DNA from: Bradyrhizobium sp. CCGE-LA001
GTDB lineage: Bacteria > Pseudomonadota > Alphaproteobacteria > Rhizobiales > Xanthobacteraceae
DNA: 64,000 bases
Assembly (NCBI RefSeq): GCF_000296215.2
Contig: NZ_CP013949.1
Coordinates: 1,977,501 to 2,041,500 of the forward strand
Direction: 5' to 3'
Shown here: positions 8,484-17,488 of the stretch, in pieces
Layout: each line of letters begins with the position of its first letter
Position numbering within the stretch: position 1 is the first letter of the stretch
Translations under genes and position numbers: made by a program
Notes under the pieces: generated by a model
Databases searched by the model: none
Told to the model about the DNA's origin: nothing
What the model saw: the letters and a program-made list of their open reading frames with translations, nothing else

Positions 8484-9656
8484 ATGAACAGCCCCAGCCG
8501 GGTCATCAGTTTCGTCAATGCCGGCCATTTCATCGACCATTATTCGATGCTGATCTTTGCAGCCGCGGTCATCATCATGGGGCCGGCCCTCGGCATGGCC
8601 TATTCGGAACTCCTGCCTTACGCGACGCCGGGCTTCGTCGCCTTCGGCGCAGGCTCGCTGCTGACCGGCTGGCTCGGCGACCGCTGGAGCCGCCGCCACA
8701 TGATGCTGATCTTCTTCCTCGGCATCGGGGCCTCCATGATCGCGGTCGGCTTCGTGCAGACCCCGGCGCAGCTGGGCGCCGCGCTGCTGGCGATCGGCAT
8801 CTTCGCCTCGATCTATCATCCGGTCGGCACAGCCATGATCGTGTCCTACGCCGACAGGCTCGGCCGCGAGATGGGCATCAACGGCGTCTGGGGCAATCTC
8901 GGCGTCGCTTCGTCCGCGCTCGTCACCGGGGTGATCGGCCAATATTTCGGCTGGCGCGCCGCCTTCATCGTCCCCGGCGTCGTCACCATCCTGATCGGCA
9001 TCGCCTTCGCGATGATGGTCGTGCACGAGGACCGCAAGGGCTCCAAGCAGGCGGCGGCGCAGGCGCGGGTGGCGAAGCAAGACATGTGGCGCGTGATTCT
9101 ATCGCTGCTGATCGTCGTGATCGCGATCTCGACCACGTTCAACGCCGTCACCGTGGCGCTGCCAAAGCTGTTCGCGGAGCGGCTCGCGGACCTCACCAGG
9201 AGCCCGGCGCTGTTAGGCGTCATCGCGGCCGGCGTCTACGTGTTCGGCGCGATGACGCAATACACGATCGGCCGGCTGCTCGACCGCTATTCGCTGAAGA
9301 CGGTGGCGCTGCCGCTGTCCTTCATGCTGGCGCCGTTCCTGTATCTGGCCGCGAGTCTGTCCAACCTGCCGCTGATCGTGGTTTCGATCGGCATCGTCAT
9401 GGGGGCGTTCGGGCAGGTCACGGTCAACGACGCCATGGTCGGCAAATACACCACCGAAGAGTGGCGTTCGCGCGCCTATGCGGTGCGCTATTTCGTCGGC
9501 TTCACCGCGGCCGGCGCTTCGGTCGGCCTGGTCGCCTGGCTCTACGAGCAGGGCGGCTTCGTCACCATGCTGCACGCCTTCGCCGCCCTCTGCCTGCTCG
9601 CCATCGCCGCCGCTCTGATCCTGCCCCGCGAGATCAGGACGCCGCAGGCGGCGTGA
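8484..9656 (+). CDS. MFS transporter
   Basis: A 390-residue inner-membrane permease with about 12 hydrophobic segments. The loop between the second and third helices reads GWLGDRWSRRHMM, the major-facilitator signature G-x-x-x-D-R-x-x-R-R. A charged central loop (VHEDRKGSKQAAAQARVAKQD, about 180-200) separates the two six-helix halves. The start ATG follows AGGAGAGG. The divergent AraC regulator with shared promoter region suggests an inducible exporter or importer. The substrate is not evident from the sequence, and no co-transcribed enzyme follows. Confidence 0.9.
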   Translation: MNSPSRVISFVNAGHFIDHYSMLIFAAAVIIMGPALGMAYSELLPYATPGFVAFGAGSLLTGWLGDRWSRRHMMLIFFLGIGASMIAVGFVQTPAQLGAALLAIGIFASIYHPVGTAMIVSYADRLGREMGINGVWGNLGVASSALVTGVIGQYFGWRAAFIVPGVVTILIGIAFAMMVVHEDRKGSKQAAAQARVAKQDMWRVILSLLIVVIAISTTFNAVTVALPKLFAERLADLTRSPALLGVIAAGVYVFGAMTQYTIGRLLDRYSLKTVALPLSFMLAPFLYLAASLSNLPLIVVSIGIVMGAFGQVTVNDAMVGKYTTEEWRSRAYAVRYFVGFTAAGASVGLVAWLYEQGGFVTMLHAFAALCLLAIAAALILPREIRTPQAA

Positions 9657-9722
9657 GGACGCCGGTCTCGTGTCCCGCACAAGCTGCAACGTGTAGGCGT
9701 TGCTGCGGCGGCAAGTCACGCA

Positions 9723-9840
9723 TATCGCTGATCATGCCATTCTGCCTCTGTTTTGCCCGACGAAGCAACCGGTTCGGCTAATCCGAAAGTTTCCGAGCGA
9801 TTTCAACATCATCCCTACTGTGCATGGGGTTGTTTTCGCA
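9723..9840 (-). repeat. Dispersed ~118-bp repeat, copy A
   Basis: Read on the minus strand, this stretch opens with TGCGAAAACAACCCCATGCA and CAGTAG, and ends with CGTCGGGCAAAACAGAGGCA and GAATGGCATGAT. The same two blocks, in the same order and at nearly the same distance, occur on the plus strand at 54657-54773. The middle of the two copies is diverged. It lies between the MFS gene and the RND permease (convergent) and may span their terminator region. Confidence 0.85.
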
Positions 9841-9864
9841 TCTTGTTTTGAGGCTGCGGAATAA

Positions 9865-12800
9865 TTACGGCTTCACCTCCGCCATCGGCTGCGCCTTCGG
9901 GGCCTTGCTGCTCGCGCGCCAGTTCTCGAAACGCTGCACCACCACGAAGAAGGCCGGCACGAACAGCACTGCGAGGCAGGTGGAGGCCAGCATGCCCGAG
10001 AACACGGTGATGCCGATCGACTTGCGCGCGCTGGCGCCGGCGCCGGTCGCGAGCACCAGCGGCACCACGCCGAGAATGAAGGCAAACGAGGTCATCAGGA
10101 TCGGCCGGAAGCGGGCACGCGCTGCTTCGATCGCCGATTCGATGACCGGCTTGCCGTCGCGGCCGTGCAGCTCGAGCCCGACCTCGACGATCAGGATCGC
10201 GTTCTTCGCCGACAGCGCGATCAAGAGGATCAGGCCGATCTGGCAATAGAGGTTGTTGTCGATCTTGAGCGCGCTGAGGATCAGCATCGGCCCGAGCAGC
10301 GACAGCGGCACCGCGAGGATCACCGAGATCGGCGCGTACCAGCTCTCGTACTGGCCGGCGAGTACGAGATAGACCAGCAGCATGGCAAGGCCGAACACCC
10401 AATAGATCTGATTGGAGACCGCCTTCTCCTGATAGGACATCGCGGTCCATTCATAGCCGGTACCCGGCGGCAGAGTCTTGTCCGCGATGTCCTCCATCAG
10501 CTTCAGCGACTGGCCCGATGAATAGCCCTGCGCCGGCAGGCCGATCACGGTCGAGGACGGATAGAGGTTGTAGAGGCTGATCAGCGACGGTCCGGTCGCC
10601 GGCGTGATCTTGGCGATAGTGCCGATCGGGATCATGTCGCCGTTCGAGTTGCGCACCTGCATGTTGGCGATGTCGCGCTCGGTGACGCGGAAGGCCGGAT
10701 CGGCTTGGGTGTAGACCTGGAACACGCGGCCGAACTTGTTGAACTGGTTGACGTAGGACGAGCCGAGATAGGTCGACAGCGCCGAGAACACCTGGTCGGT
10801 GGTGACGTGCAGGGTCTGGGTCTTGACGCGGTCGATCTCGACGTTGAACTGCGGCACCGACGAGCGGAACGAGGATTGCACGCGCTGGAGCGCGCTCTGG
10901 CTCCCGGCGTTGCTGACCATCGCGCTCGTGATCGCCTGCAGCTTGGCGAAATCGCTGTTGCCGTCGCGCAGCTCGACCTGCATCGAGAAGCCCGCGGCGT
11001 TGCCGATGCCCTGGATCGGCGGCGGCGGCAGCACGATGGTGCGGGCCTCCATGATGGTCGCGAGCTTGTCGTTGAGCCCGAAGACCAGCGAGCGCAGATC
11101 CTCGCCGGGCCCTTTGCGCGCGTCCCAGTCCTTCAGGATGATGTAGGCGACGCCGGCATTGGCAAGGCTGGCGCTGTTGTCGAGCGCGGAGATGCCGGCG
11201 ATGGTGATGACCTGCGCCACGCCGGGCGTGTCCTTGATCAGCGCGCTCGCTCGGTCGAGCACGGCTTGCGTCCGCTCCAGCGCGGCGCCGTCGGGCAGCT
11301 GCACGGCGGCGATCAGATAGCCCTGGTCCTCGATCGGCAGGAAGCCGGTCGGCACCCGCGACAGGCCATAGCCACTGGCTGCGATGATCAGCAGCGCAAA
11401 CGCGACGGAGACAGTGGCGTGCTTGACGAGAAAGGTGATCAACCGCGTGTAGCCGCGCTCGACGCGGTTATAGACGGCGTTGAAGCCGCGGTAGAAGAAA
11501 TTGCGCTGCTCCGGCGGCACCGCCGGCCGCAGCCACAGCGCGCATTGCGTCGGCTTCAGCGTCGCCGCGTTGATCGCGGACAGAAGCGCGGTCGCGGCGA
11601 TCACCAGCGCGAATTGCGAATAGATACGCCCGGTCAGTCCAGCGAGGAACGAAGCCGGCAGGAACACCGAGATCAGCACCAGCGTGATGCCGACGATCGG
11701 CGCGAACAGCTGGTCCATCGCCTTGATCGCGGCGTCGTGGCCATTCATGCCCTGCTCGATGTTGTGGGCGGCGCCTTCGACCACGACGATGGCGTCGTCG
11801 ACCACGATGCCGATCGCGAGCACGATCGCGAACAGCGTCGACATGTTGATGGTGAAGCCGAGCGCTGCCATCGCGGCGAACGCGCCGATGATCGTCACAG
11901 GCACCGTCGTTGCCGGCACCAGCATCGCGCGCCAATCCTGCAGGAACACTAGGATCACGACCAACACGAGCAGGCCGGCCTCGATCAGCGTCATGTAGAC
12001 CTCGTGCACCGAGGCCTCCACGAACTTGGTGGTGTCGAACGGGGTGTCGTATTTGACGCCCTCGGGGAAGCGCTTGGCGAGCTCCGCCATCTTCCTCTCG
12101 ACGGCCTGCTCGACCTGGAGCGCGTTGGCGCCGGGCGACTGGAACACGCCGATGCCGACCGCCGGCTGCTTGTTGAGGGAGAAGATCTGGCTGTAGGTCT
12201 GCGCGCCCAGTTCGACCCAGCCGACGTCGCGCACGCGCGTGACGTCGCCGCTGCTGCCCGATTTGACGATGATGTTCTCGAACTGGCTGGTGTCGTCGAG
12301 CCGTCCGTTGACGTTGAGCGTGTACTGGAAGGCCTGGCCCGGTGGCGTCGGCGGCGCGCCGACCTGGCCGGCGGAGACCTGCTGGCTCTGCTGCTGGATT
12401 GCGTTGATGACGTCCTGCGGCACCAGGCCCCGCGCCTGCAGCTTATTCGGATCGAGCCACACCCGCATCGAATACTGGCCGGCGCCGAACACGGTGACGT
12501 TGCCGACACCGGGCAGGCGCGAGAGCTCGTCGCGGATGTTGATGGTGGCGTAGTTGCTCAGATACAGACTGTCGTATCTGGAGTCCGGCGAGGTCAGGGT
12601 CACGAACAACAGAATCGAGGTCGACCGCTTCTGCACGGTGACGCCCTGGTTCTGCACGGCTTGCGGCAATTGCGACAGCGCGCTGGAGACGCGGTTCTGC
12701 ACCAGCACTTGTGCGAAGTTGAGGTCGGTGCCGATCTTGAAGGTCACCGTCAGCGTGTAGGTACCATCGGAGGCGCTGTAGGACTGCATGTAGAGCATGT

Positions 12801-13023
12801 CCTCGACGCCGTTGACCTGCTGCTCGATCGGCAGCGCCACAGTGTCAATCACGGTCTTGGCGCTGGCGCCGGGATAGCGCGTCGTCACCTGCACGGTCGG
12901 CGGCACCACGTCGGGATACTGCGCGATCGCGAGATTGAACAGCGCGACGCCGCCGATCAGGATCATCAGCAGCGCGATGACGTTCGAGAGGACCGGCCGC
13001 TCGATGAAGAATTTTGAGATCAT
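9865..13023 (-). CDS. RND multidrug efflux permease (HAE1/AcrB type)
   Basis: 1052 residues, the standard length of AcrB/MexB-type pumps. It is an inner-membrane trimer that exports hydrophobic compounds in exchange for protons, with a periplasmic adaptor and an outer-membrane channel. Family landmarks: FFIERPVLSNVIALLMILIGG at the N-terminus; the proton-relay pair in AIGIVVDDAIVVVE (transmembrane helix 4) with the matching lysine in LIALSAKNAILIVE (helix 10); and repeated large periplasmic loops. It starts 11 bases after the adaptor stop on the same strand, forming a two-gene operon. No outer-membrane channel gene follows, so a TolC-like partner must be elsewhere. Bradyrhizobium BdeB is a homologue type, but identity cannot be assigned here. 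Confidence 0.95.
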   Translation of the reverse strand: MISKFFIERPVLSNVIALLMILIGGVALFNLAIAQYPDVVPPTVQVTTRYPGASAKTVIDTVALPIEQQVNGVEDMLYMQSYSASDGTYTLTVTFKIGTDLNFAQVLVQNRVSSALSQLPQAVQNQGVTVQKRSTSILLFVTLTSPDSRYDSLYLSNYATINIRDELSRLPGVGNVTVFGAGQYSMRVWLDPNKLQARGLVPQDVINAIQQQSQQVSAGQVGAPPTPPGQAFQYTLNVNGRLDDTSQFENIIVKSGSSGDVTRVRDVGWVELGAQTYSQIFSLNKQPAVGIGVFQSPGANALQVEQAVERKMAELAKRFPEGVKYDTPFDTTKFVEASVHEVYMTLIEAGLLVLVVILVFLQDWRAMLVPATTVPVTIIGAFAAMAALGFTINMSTLFAIVLAIGIVVDDAIVVVEGAAHNIEQGMNGHDAAIKAMDQLFAPIVGITLVLISVFLPASFLAGLTGRIYSQFALVIAATALLSAINAATLKPTQCALWLRPAVPPEQRNFFYRGFNAVYNRVERGYTRLITFLVKHATVSVAFALLIIAASGYGLSRVPTGFLPIEDQGYLIAAVQLPDGAALERTQAVLDRASALIKDTPGVAQVITIAGISALDNSASLANAGVAYIILKDWDARKGPGEDLRSLVFGLNDKLATIMEARTIVLPPPPIQGIGNAAGFSMQVELRDGNSDFAKLQAITSAMVSNAGSQSALQRVQSSFRSSVPQFNVEIDRVKTQTLHVTTDQVFSALSTYLGSSYVNQFNKFGRVFQVYTQADPAFRVTERDIANMQVRNSNGDMIPIGTIAKITPATGPSLISLYNLYPSSTVIGLPAQGYSSGQSLKLMEDIADKTLPPGTGYEWTAMSYQEKAVSNQIYWVFGLAMLLVYLVLAGQYESWYAPISVILAVPLSLLGPMLILSALKIDNNLYCQIGLILLIALSAKNAILIVEVGLELHGRDGKPVIESAIEAARARFRPILMTSFAFILGVVPLVLATGAGASARKSIGITVFSGMLASTCLAVLFVPAFFVVVQRFENWRASSKAPKAQPMAEVKP

Positions 13024-13034
13024 GGCTGGCGCTC

Positions 13035-14228
13035 CTACTTGGCAGACGCCTGGGGCTGCTCGATCTTCGTCACCTGCGGGTCGATCTTCTGGCCCGGGAT
13101 CACCCGCAGCAGCCCGGCGATGACCACGCGGTCCTCCGGCTTCAGGCCGCTCTCGATCACGCGCAGGCCGTTGTCGACGGGGCCGATCTGCACCTTGCGC
13201 TGCTCGACCGTGTTGTCGGCGTTCACGACGAGGAGGTAGCGGCCGCCCTGGTCGCTGCCGAGCGCGGTGTCGGGGACGAGGAGCGCGCTCTTCTCCTGGT
13301 CGAAAGGCACGCGAACGCGGACGAAATAGCCGGGGAGCAGAACCCGCTTGTCGTTGGGGACGAGTCCGCGCACCGCCAGCGTGCCGGTCGATTGATTGAG
13401 GGTCGGCGAGACGTAGTCGAGATGCCCCTCATGCGGATAGCCGGTGTCGGTCTGCAGGCCGATCTGAATTGGAAATTGCTTCATGTCAGCGGGCGTCAGT
13501 CCCCTGCGTGCCGCCTCGGCGCGGATGCGCAGCACGTCCTGCTCGTTGACGGTGAAGTTCACATAGATCGGATCCAACGCGACGATGGTTGCGAGCTGGG
13601 TCGGGGAGGAGACGCCGACGAGCTCGCCGATCGAGACCAGGTGGGCGCTGACGACGCCGTCGAACGGCGCCGTCACCTTGGTGTAGCCGTAGTTGACTGC
13701 GGCGAGCCTGGTATTGACCTGGGCCTGCTGAAGACTGGCTTGAGCGTTGTCGCGGGTCGACGTCGAGGTGTCGAGCGTCGCCTGCGAGACCGCTTGGCGC
13801 TGCACCAGCTCTACCTGCCGTTTGAAATCGGCTTCGGCCTGCTTGAGCGAGGCCTGCGCGCCGGCCTCGGCGGCCTGCGCCTGCTCAAGCTTGAGCTTGT
13901 AGGTCTCGGGCTCGATCGTGAAGAGCTGGGTGCCCTGCTTGACGAAGGTGCCGTCCTGGTAGTCGATCGATTGCAGAAATCCTTGCACGCGCGCGACGAG
14001 ATCGACGCTCTTGATCGGCGCGGTGTTGCCGGTCGCCTCGATATAGCGCGTCACCGCACGCTGCACCGGCGTTGCAACGTCCACCTTGGGCGGCGGCGGA
14101 GCCACGAATGTGTTCTTGTCCTCGCAGCCGGCGAGCGCAACGACGATGGATGCCGCCGCCAAGCCCCGCCCGACATGGCTCCACGCTTTCTTGCGTCGTG
14201 CGGAAGATGCGAGATTCGCGCGCGTCAT
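13035..14228 (-). CDS. RND efflux periplasmic adaptor lipoprotein
   Basis: 397 residues from MTRANLASSARRKK. A signal peptide ends in a lipobox (VALAGC, Cys about residue 30), so it should be a lipid-anchored membrane fusion protein linking the RND pump to the outer-membrane channel. A lipoyl-like segment (ARVQGFLQSIDYQDGTFVKQG), a long coiled-coil hairpin (about 95-170, rich in Ala/Gln/Glu) and beta-barrel segments (VTAPFDGVVS) follow in order. The ATG at 14228 is chosen because the signal sequence starts here; the frame is open 28 codons further upstream. It is the promoter-proximal gene of the efflux pair and diverges from the solute-binding protein gene. Confidence 0.93.
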   Translation of the reverse strand: MTRANLASSARRKKAWSHVGRGLAAASIVVALAGCEDKNTFVAPPPPKVDVATPVQRAVTRYIEATGNTAPIKSVDLVARVQGFLQSIDYQDGTFVKQGTQLFTIEPETYKLKLEQAQAAEAGAQASLKQAEADFKRQVELVQRQAVSQATLDTSTSTRDNAQASLQQAQVNTRLAAVNYGYTKVTAPFDGVVSAHLVSIGELVGVSSPTQLATIVALDPIYVNFTVNEQDVLRIRAEAARRGLTPADMKQFPIQIGLQTDTGYPHEGHLDYVSPTLNQSTGTLAVRGLVPNDKRVLLPGYFVRVRVPFDQEKSALLVPDTALGSDQGGRYLLVVNADNTVEQRKVQIGPVDNGLRVIESGLKPEDRVVIAGLLRVIPGQKIDPQVTKIEQPQASAK

Positions 14229-14461
14229 TCGGTGGCCCCCGATTGCTCTCTGTCGGTGCGGCAGGCTACCAACAAATGCCCGGCCGTGGAACACCATAGC
14301 CATGGCAGTCACGGGCCTTGCACTGCAAACGGTGGTGTGCCCTTTGACGGATTCGTCAGGACAAAGGGCTTTTCACTGGGCGCACGATCGACCAGAATTG
14401 TGTCAAAGGCCGTGTGATCGACGTGATGGGTCAAAAGAAGAAAAGGTGCGGAGAGCATGAC

Positions 14462-15253
14462 ATGCCAACCCCATTCCGGTCGGCCCTCGCCGGCCTCGTT
14501 CTCGCAGCGGCGGTCGCCATGCCCGCGCTAGCCGATGGCCTGAAAGACGAGATCGCGCCGACCGGCAAGTTGCGTGTCGCGATCGCGATCAGCCCGGCGG
14601 GCGGAGCGTTCTGGTCGACCAGGACCGACGCCGGCTATGCCGGCGTTCCGGTCGACCTCGGCAAGGATATGGCGGCGCAACTCGGCGTGCCCGTCGAATA
14701 TGTCGTGCACCAGAATTCCGGGCAGATCACAGATGCCGCGTCAAAAGGGACGTGGGACGTCACCTGGCTCCCGAAGGACCCCGAGCGCGAGACCAAGATG
14801 TCGTTCGGCCCGATCTACGAGGTCGCCGATGCCACTTACATCGTCAAGCCGGGGTCGAGCATCACCAGTTTCGCCGCGCTCGATCAGCCCGGCATGAAGG
14901 TCGCGGCCGTCAATGCCACCACCACCATGCGCGGCGCCATCGCACATCTGAAGCATGCAAAGGTGACCGGCTATCAGACCTATGATGAAATTTTCGGCCT
15001 GCTGAAGAGCGGCGACATCGATGCCTTCGCGCTGTCGCGCGACCAGCTCAACAAGATGGCGCAGAAGATTCCGGGCACGAAGGTGCTGGACGAAACCTTC
15101 AAGAAAACGGTGACCGCCGTCGCCGTCCCGCTCGGCCACAGCCGGGCCTTGGCCTTCGTCACCAAATTCATGACGGACGCAACGGCGAACGGCACGCTGC
15201 GCAAGGCTTATGACAATAACGGCTTGAAGGATTCTCCGATCCGGACGGAGTAG
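14462..15253 (+). CDS. Periplasmic solute-binding protein (SBP_bac_3 type)
   Basis: 263 residues with a cleavable signal peptide (MPTPFRSALAGLVLAAAVAM...ALA-D). The mature part opens KDEIAPTGKLRVAIAISPAG, typical of family-3 extracellular solute-binding proteins that capture amino acids or related small molecules for ABC uptake. The GVPVDLGKDMAAQLGV and FGLLKSGDIDAFALSRDQL segments also fit. A GGAG ribosome site precedes the ATG. No permease or ATPase gene is next to it, so it is an orphan binding protein. The ligand is unknown. Confidence 0.85.
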   Translation: MPTPFRSALAGLVLAAAVAMPALADGLKDEIAPTGKLRVAIAISPAGGAFWSTRTDAGYAGVPVDLGKDMAAQLGVPVEYVVHQNSGQITDAASKGTWDVTWLPKDPERETKMSFGPIYEVADATYIVKPGSSITSFAALDQPGMKVAAVNATTTMRGAIAHLKHAKVTGYQTYDEIFGLLKSGDIDAFALSRDQLNKMAQKIPGTKVLDETFKKTVTAVAVPLGHSRALAFVTKFMTDATANGTLRKAYDNNGLKDSPIRTE

Positions 15254-15265
15254 CTTACGGGCCGG

Positions 15266-16261
15266 CTAGATTGCGGTGGCAGTCACGCCGCGCGCGTGCC
15301 ACGCGGAAAGCACCGCGCCTTCCTCATCGGCGCTGAGACCGACCACCGGCCCGTTGCTGGCGCGGAGCCAATGAAGCGTATCCCGCGCCGTGGCTGCGAA
15401 CGGCCGAGCAGTCAATCCGGCCTCGCGCGCCGGCGAGGTATCTCGTGTCATAAAGCCGGCGAAGTCGGGCAGCGGCAGCCAGAGCGGCAGTGATCGCGGA
15501 CCCGCCCATCGCCGCACGTCATGCGCTTCCAGGAAAGTGCGATCGACCCAGGTGAACGTGCAGGATGCGTCCAGCGCCGAGGCGCACTCGGCCAGGAACT
15601 CACCGCGCCTGCGCACCGGTCCGATCCCGTCAAAGATGCCGGTGAGACGAACCTCTGCGGCATGCACGATCCATTGCGCGAGGTCACGCACATCGATGAG
15701 CTGGACGGCGTCCTCCGGTGATCCCGGCGCCAGCACCTCGCCGCCGCGCGCGAGCCGCGCTGGCCAGTAAGCAAAGCGCCCGGTCGGGTCCTCCGGCCCG
15801 GCGATCAGGCCGGCACGGCATATGAAGGCATCGCCGCCGACGGCCTGTTCGCAGGCGACCTTGGCCGCGCCATAGATGGCATCGGTGCTGTGCGCGATGT
15901 CCGCCGAAGCGGGCTCGCGCAGCGGCGCCGTGTCGGCGCGTTGTCCCGGTATGCGATTGTCGGCATAGACGCTGACGGTTGACACGAAAGTCCAATGCAC
16001 ACCCGGCCGCTTCAGCGCTGCGACCGCGCGGCGGACCTGGCCGGGGTGACGCGAGACGTCGACCACGGCATCGAACGTCTCGCCGGTCAGTGGCGTGAGA
16101 CCGTCCGCGACGTCGCGATCGATTCGCACGAAGCGCGCGCCTGCCGCAATTGGCCCGGCAAGCCCGCGGGCTGCACAGGTCACGTCGTGACCGGCAGCGC
16201 AGGCATGGCTTGCGATCGCCCGGCCGAGAAACTGGCTGCCGCCGAGAATGAGGAGGCGCAT
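15266..16261 (-). CDS. NAD-dependent epimerase/dehydratase or reductase (extended SDR-like)
   Basis: 331 residues starting MRLLILGGSQFLGRAIASHA. The GGSQFLG loop is the Rossmann dinucleotide-binding motif (GxxxxxG). The segments DAVVDVSRHPGQVRRAV and YGAAKVACEQAV (Tyr-x3-Lys, the SDR catalytic pair) support a short-chain reductase-type epimerase. The substrate is unknown. The start ATG follows GGAG; the frame extends upstream without family features. It faces the solute-binding protein gene tail to tail with a 12-base gap. Confidence 0.82.
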   Translation of the reverse strand: MRLLILGGSQFLGRAIASHACAAGHDVTCAARGLAGPIAAGARFVRIDRDVADGLTPLTGETFDAVVDVSRHPGQVRRAVAALKRPGVHWTFVSTVSVYADNRIPGQRADTAPLREPASADIAHSTDAIYGAAKVACEQAVGGDAFICRAGLIAGPEDPTGRFAYWPARLARGGEVLAPGSPEDAVQLIDVRDLAQWIVHAAEVRLTGIFDGIGPVRRRGEFLAECASALDASCTFTWVDRTFLEAHDVRRWAGPRSLPLWLPLPDFAGFMTRDTSPAREAGLTARPFAATARDTLHWLRASNGPVVGLSADEEGAVLSAWHARGVTATAI

Positions 16262-16326
16262 GGAAGCTCCGTGCCGCCGATGAGGTCGAGATCTTACAAC
16301 GTCCGGTAGCAGTTGCAACCGATCCC

Positions 16327-17397
16327 TCAGCGCGCCTTGATCTCCGAATATTTCGCCATCGCTTTCTCGAACTTGCGGTTGAACAGCCACATCGCCGCGA
16401 GAATCTCGCGGAAGCTCGCCGAGGTCCTTGCCCGGTCGGCCCGTCCGAACGCGAAGATGCTGTTGTTGCGCAAATACTTTATGACCGTGGGACTGGACAC
16501 CCTGTAGTTCAGGAGATCGCCCGATTTGAGCGCCGACCGCGTCGGGGTCGGAACGATCTGGATCAGCTGGAACAGTTTCATCTGGTCGATCGGGTCGGGC
16601 AGCGTCTTCACGATCCCCGGGATCTCGCGGAAAATTTCAGCGTGAGCATTCATCAGCCCGTCGCGCACATTGGTCCAGTGATTGAAGCGATGATCGGTGC
16701 CGCGGGCCCGCGCCTCTTCCTTGTCGTCGCGCGCGCTCAGCTCGGGATCGATCGCCGCGATGTCGCCCTTGATCTTGTCCCATTTCTTCAGGCCGTTGCG
16801 GTCTTCGGAAGGGCCGGTCTGGAAGCTGCCCATATAGGTGTTCGAGCGCGCATTGCGGACGTTCTGCTTGCCGTTGGTTTCCGCATAGAACAGCCCGAGA
16901 CTGATGCGCCCCGCGATTTCCGCGTGATGCGATGCCAGCCCCTTGGCGCGTGCAATCGCGACGGCGAGATCGACGACATCCTTGAACGGCGTCGGCGATT
17001 TCTGCGCGCCGGCGGGCGGCGCCTCCATGATCTCGAACAATGCGGCATATTCGTCGATCAGCGGCTCGATGGCAGCGTCGAAATAGGCCGGAGGTATCTC
17101 GAACTTGTTGGGCTTTCCGATTCGGGAAGGAATGGCGTCCGTGAGATCCTTGTAGGTGCTGATCACGGCAACGCGCGCCAGGTAGAGCGCTTGTCCGGGT
17201 AGGTTCGGCAAGCGCTCTTTCGCATCGATCTGACGCCGTCGCTCGGCCAGGATGGATTTGAAATCGGCGAGCGCGCGATCATGGGCAGCGACCGCAGCCG
17301 CTTGCTGGGACGTAAGCCCAGTCTGCCCGAAGGCGGGTGCCATGACGAGCAAGGCGAGCACCGCAAATGCTGCGGCGGCAAGGCGTCTCAATCCCAT
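16327..17397 (-). CDS. Secreted protein of unknown function, possible lysozyme-like fold
   Basis: 356 residues. An N-terminal signal peptide is clear (RRLAAAAFAVLALLVMAPAFGQ). The rest is soluble and mostly helical. A central block, GLFYAETNGKQNVRNA followed by NTYMGSFQTG, vaguely recalls the Glu-then-GS/Q pattern of lysozyme-like transglycosylases, which would make it a cell-wall enzyme; this is weak inference. A C-terminal helical segment (REILAAMWLFNRKFEKAMAKY) is predicted. I do not recognise the family. It is co-directional with the monooxygenase gene upstream (about 90 bases apart) but need not be functionally linked. Confidence 0.7.
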   Translation of the reverse strand: MGLRRLAAAAFAVLALLVMAPAFGQTGLTSQQAAAVAAHDRALADFKSILAERRRQIDAKERLPNLPGQALYLARVAVISTYKDLTDAIPSRIGKPNKFEIPPAYFDAAIEPLIDEYAALFEIMEAPPAGAQKSPTPFKDVVDLAVAIARAKGLASHHAEIAGRISLGLFYAETNGKQNVRNARSNTYMGSFQTGPSEDRNGLKKWDKIKGDIAAIDPELSARDDKEEARARGTDHRFNHWTNVRDGLMNAHAEIFREIPGIVKTLPDPIDQMKLFQLIQIVPTPTRSALKSGDLLNYRVSSPTVIKYLRNNSIFAFGRADRARTSASFREILAAMWLFNRKFEKAMAKYSEIKAR

Positions 17398-17488
17398 GGC
17401 CGGTTCCCATCGATTCGCTGGCCTGGGAGATCGTAAACATCGAAGCCGCAGGCTGGCGAGATGCAAATCCCGTTCAGCCGCGATCTCC

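Noticed and set aside
10705..11952. Long plus-strand open frame opposite the RND permease
   Set aside because: Antisense to a well-supported 1052-residue permease; Arg/Asp/His-rich composition is typical of shadows in G+C-rich DNA.
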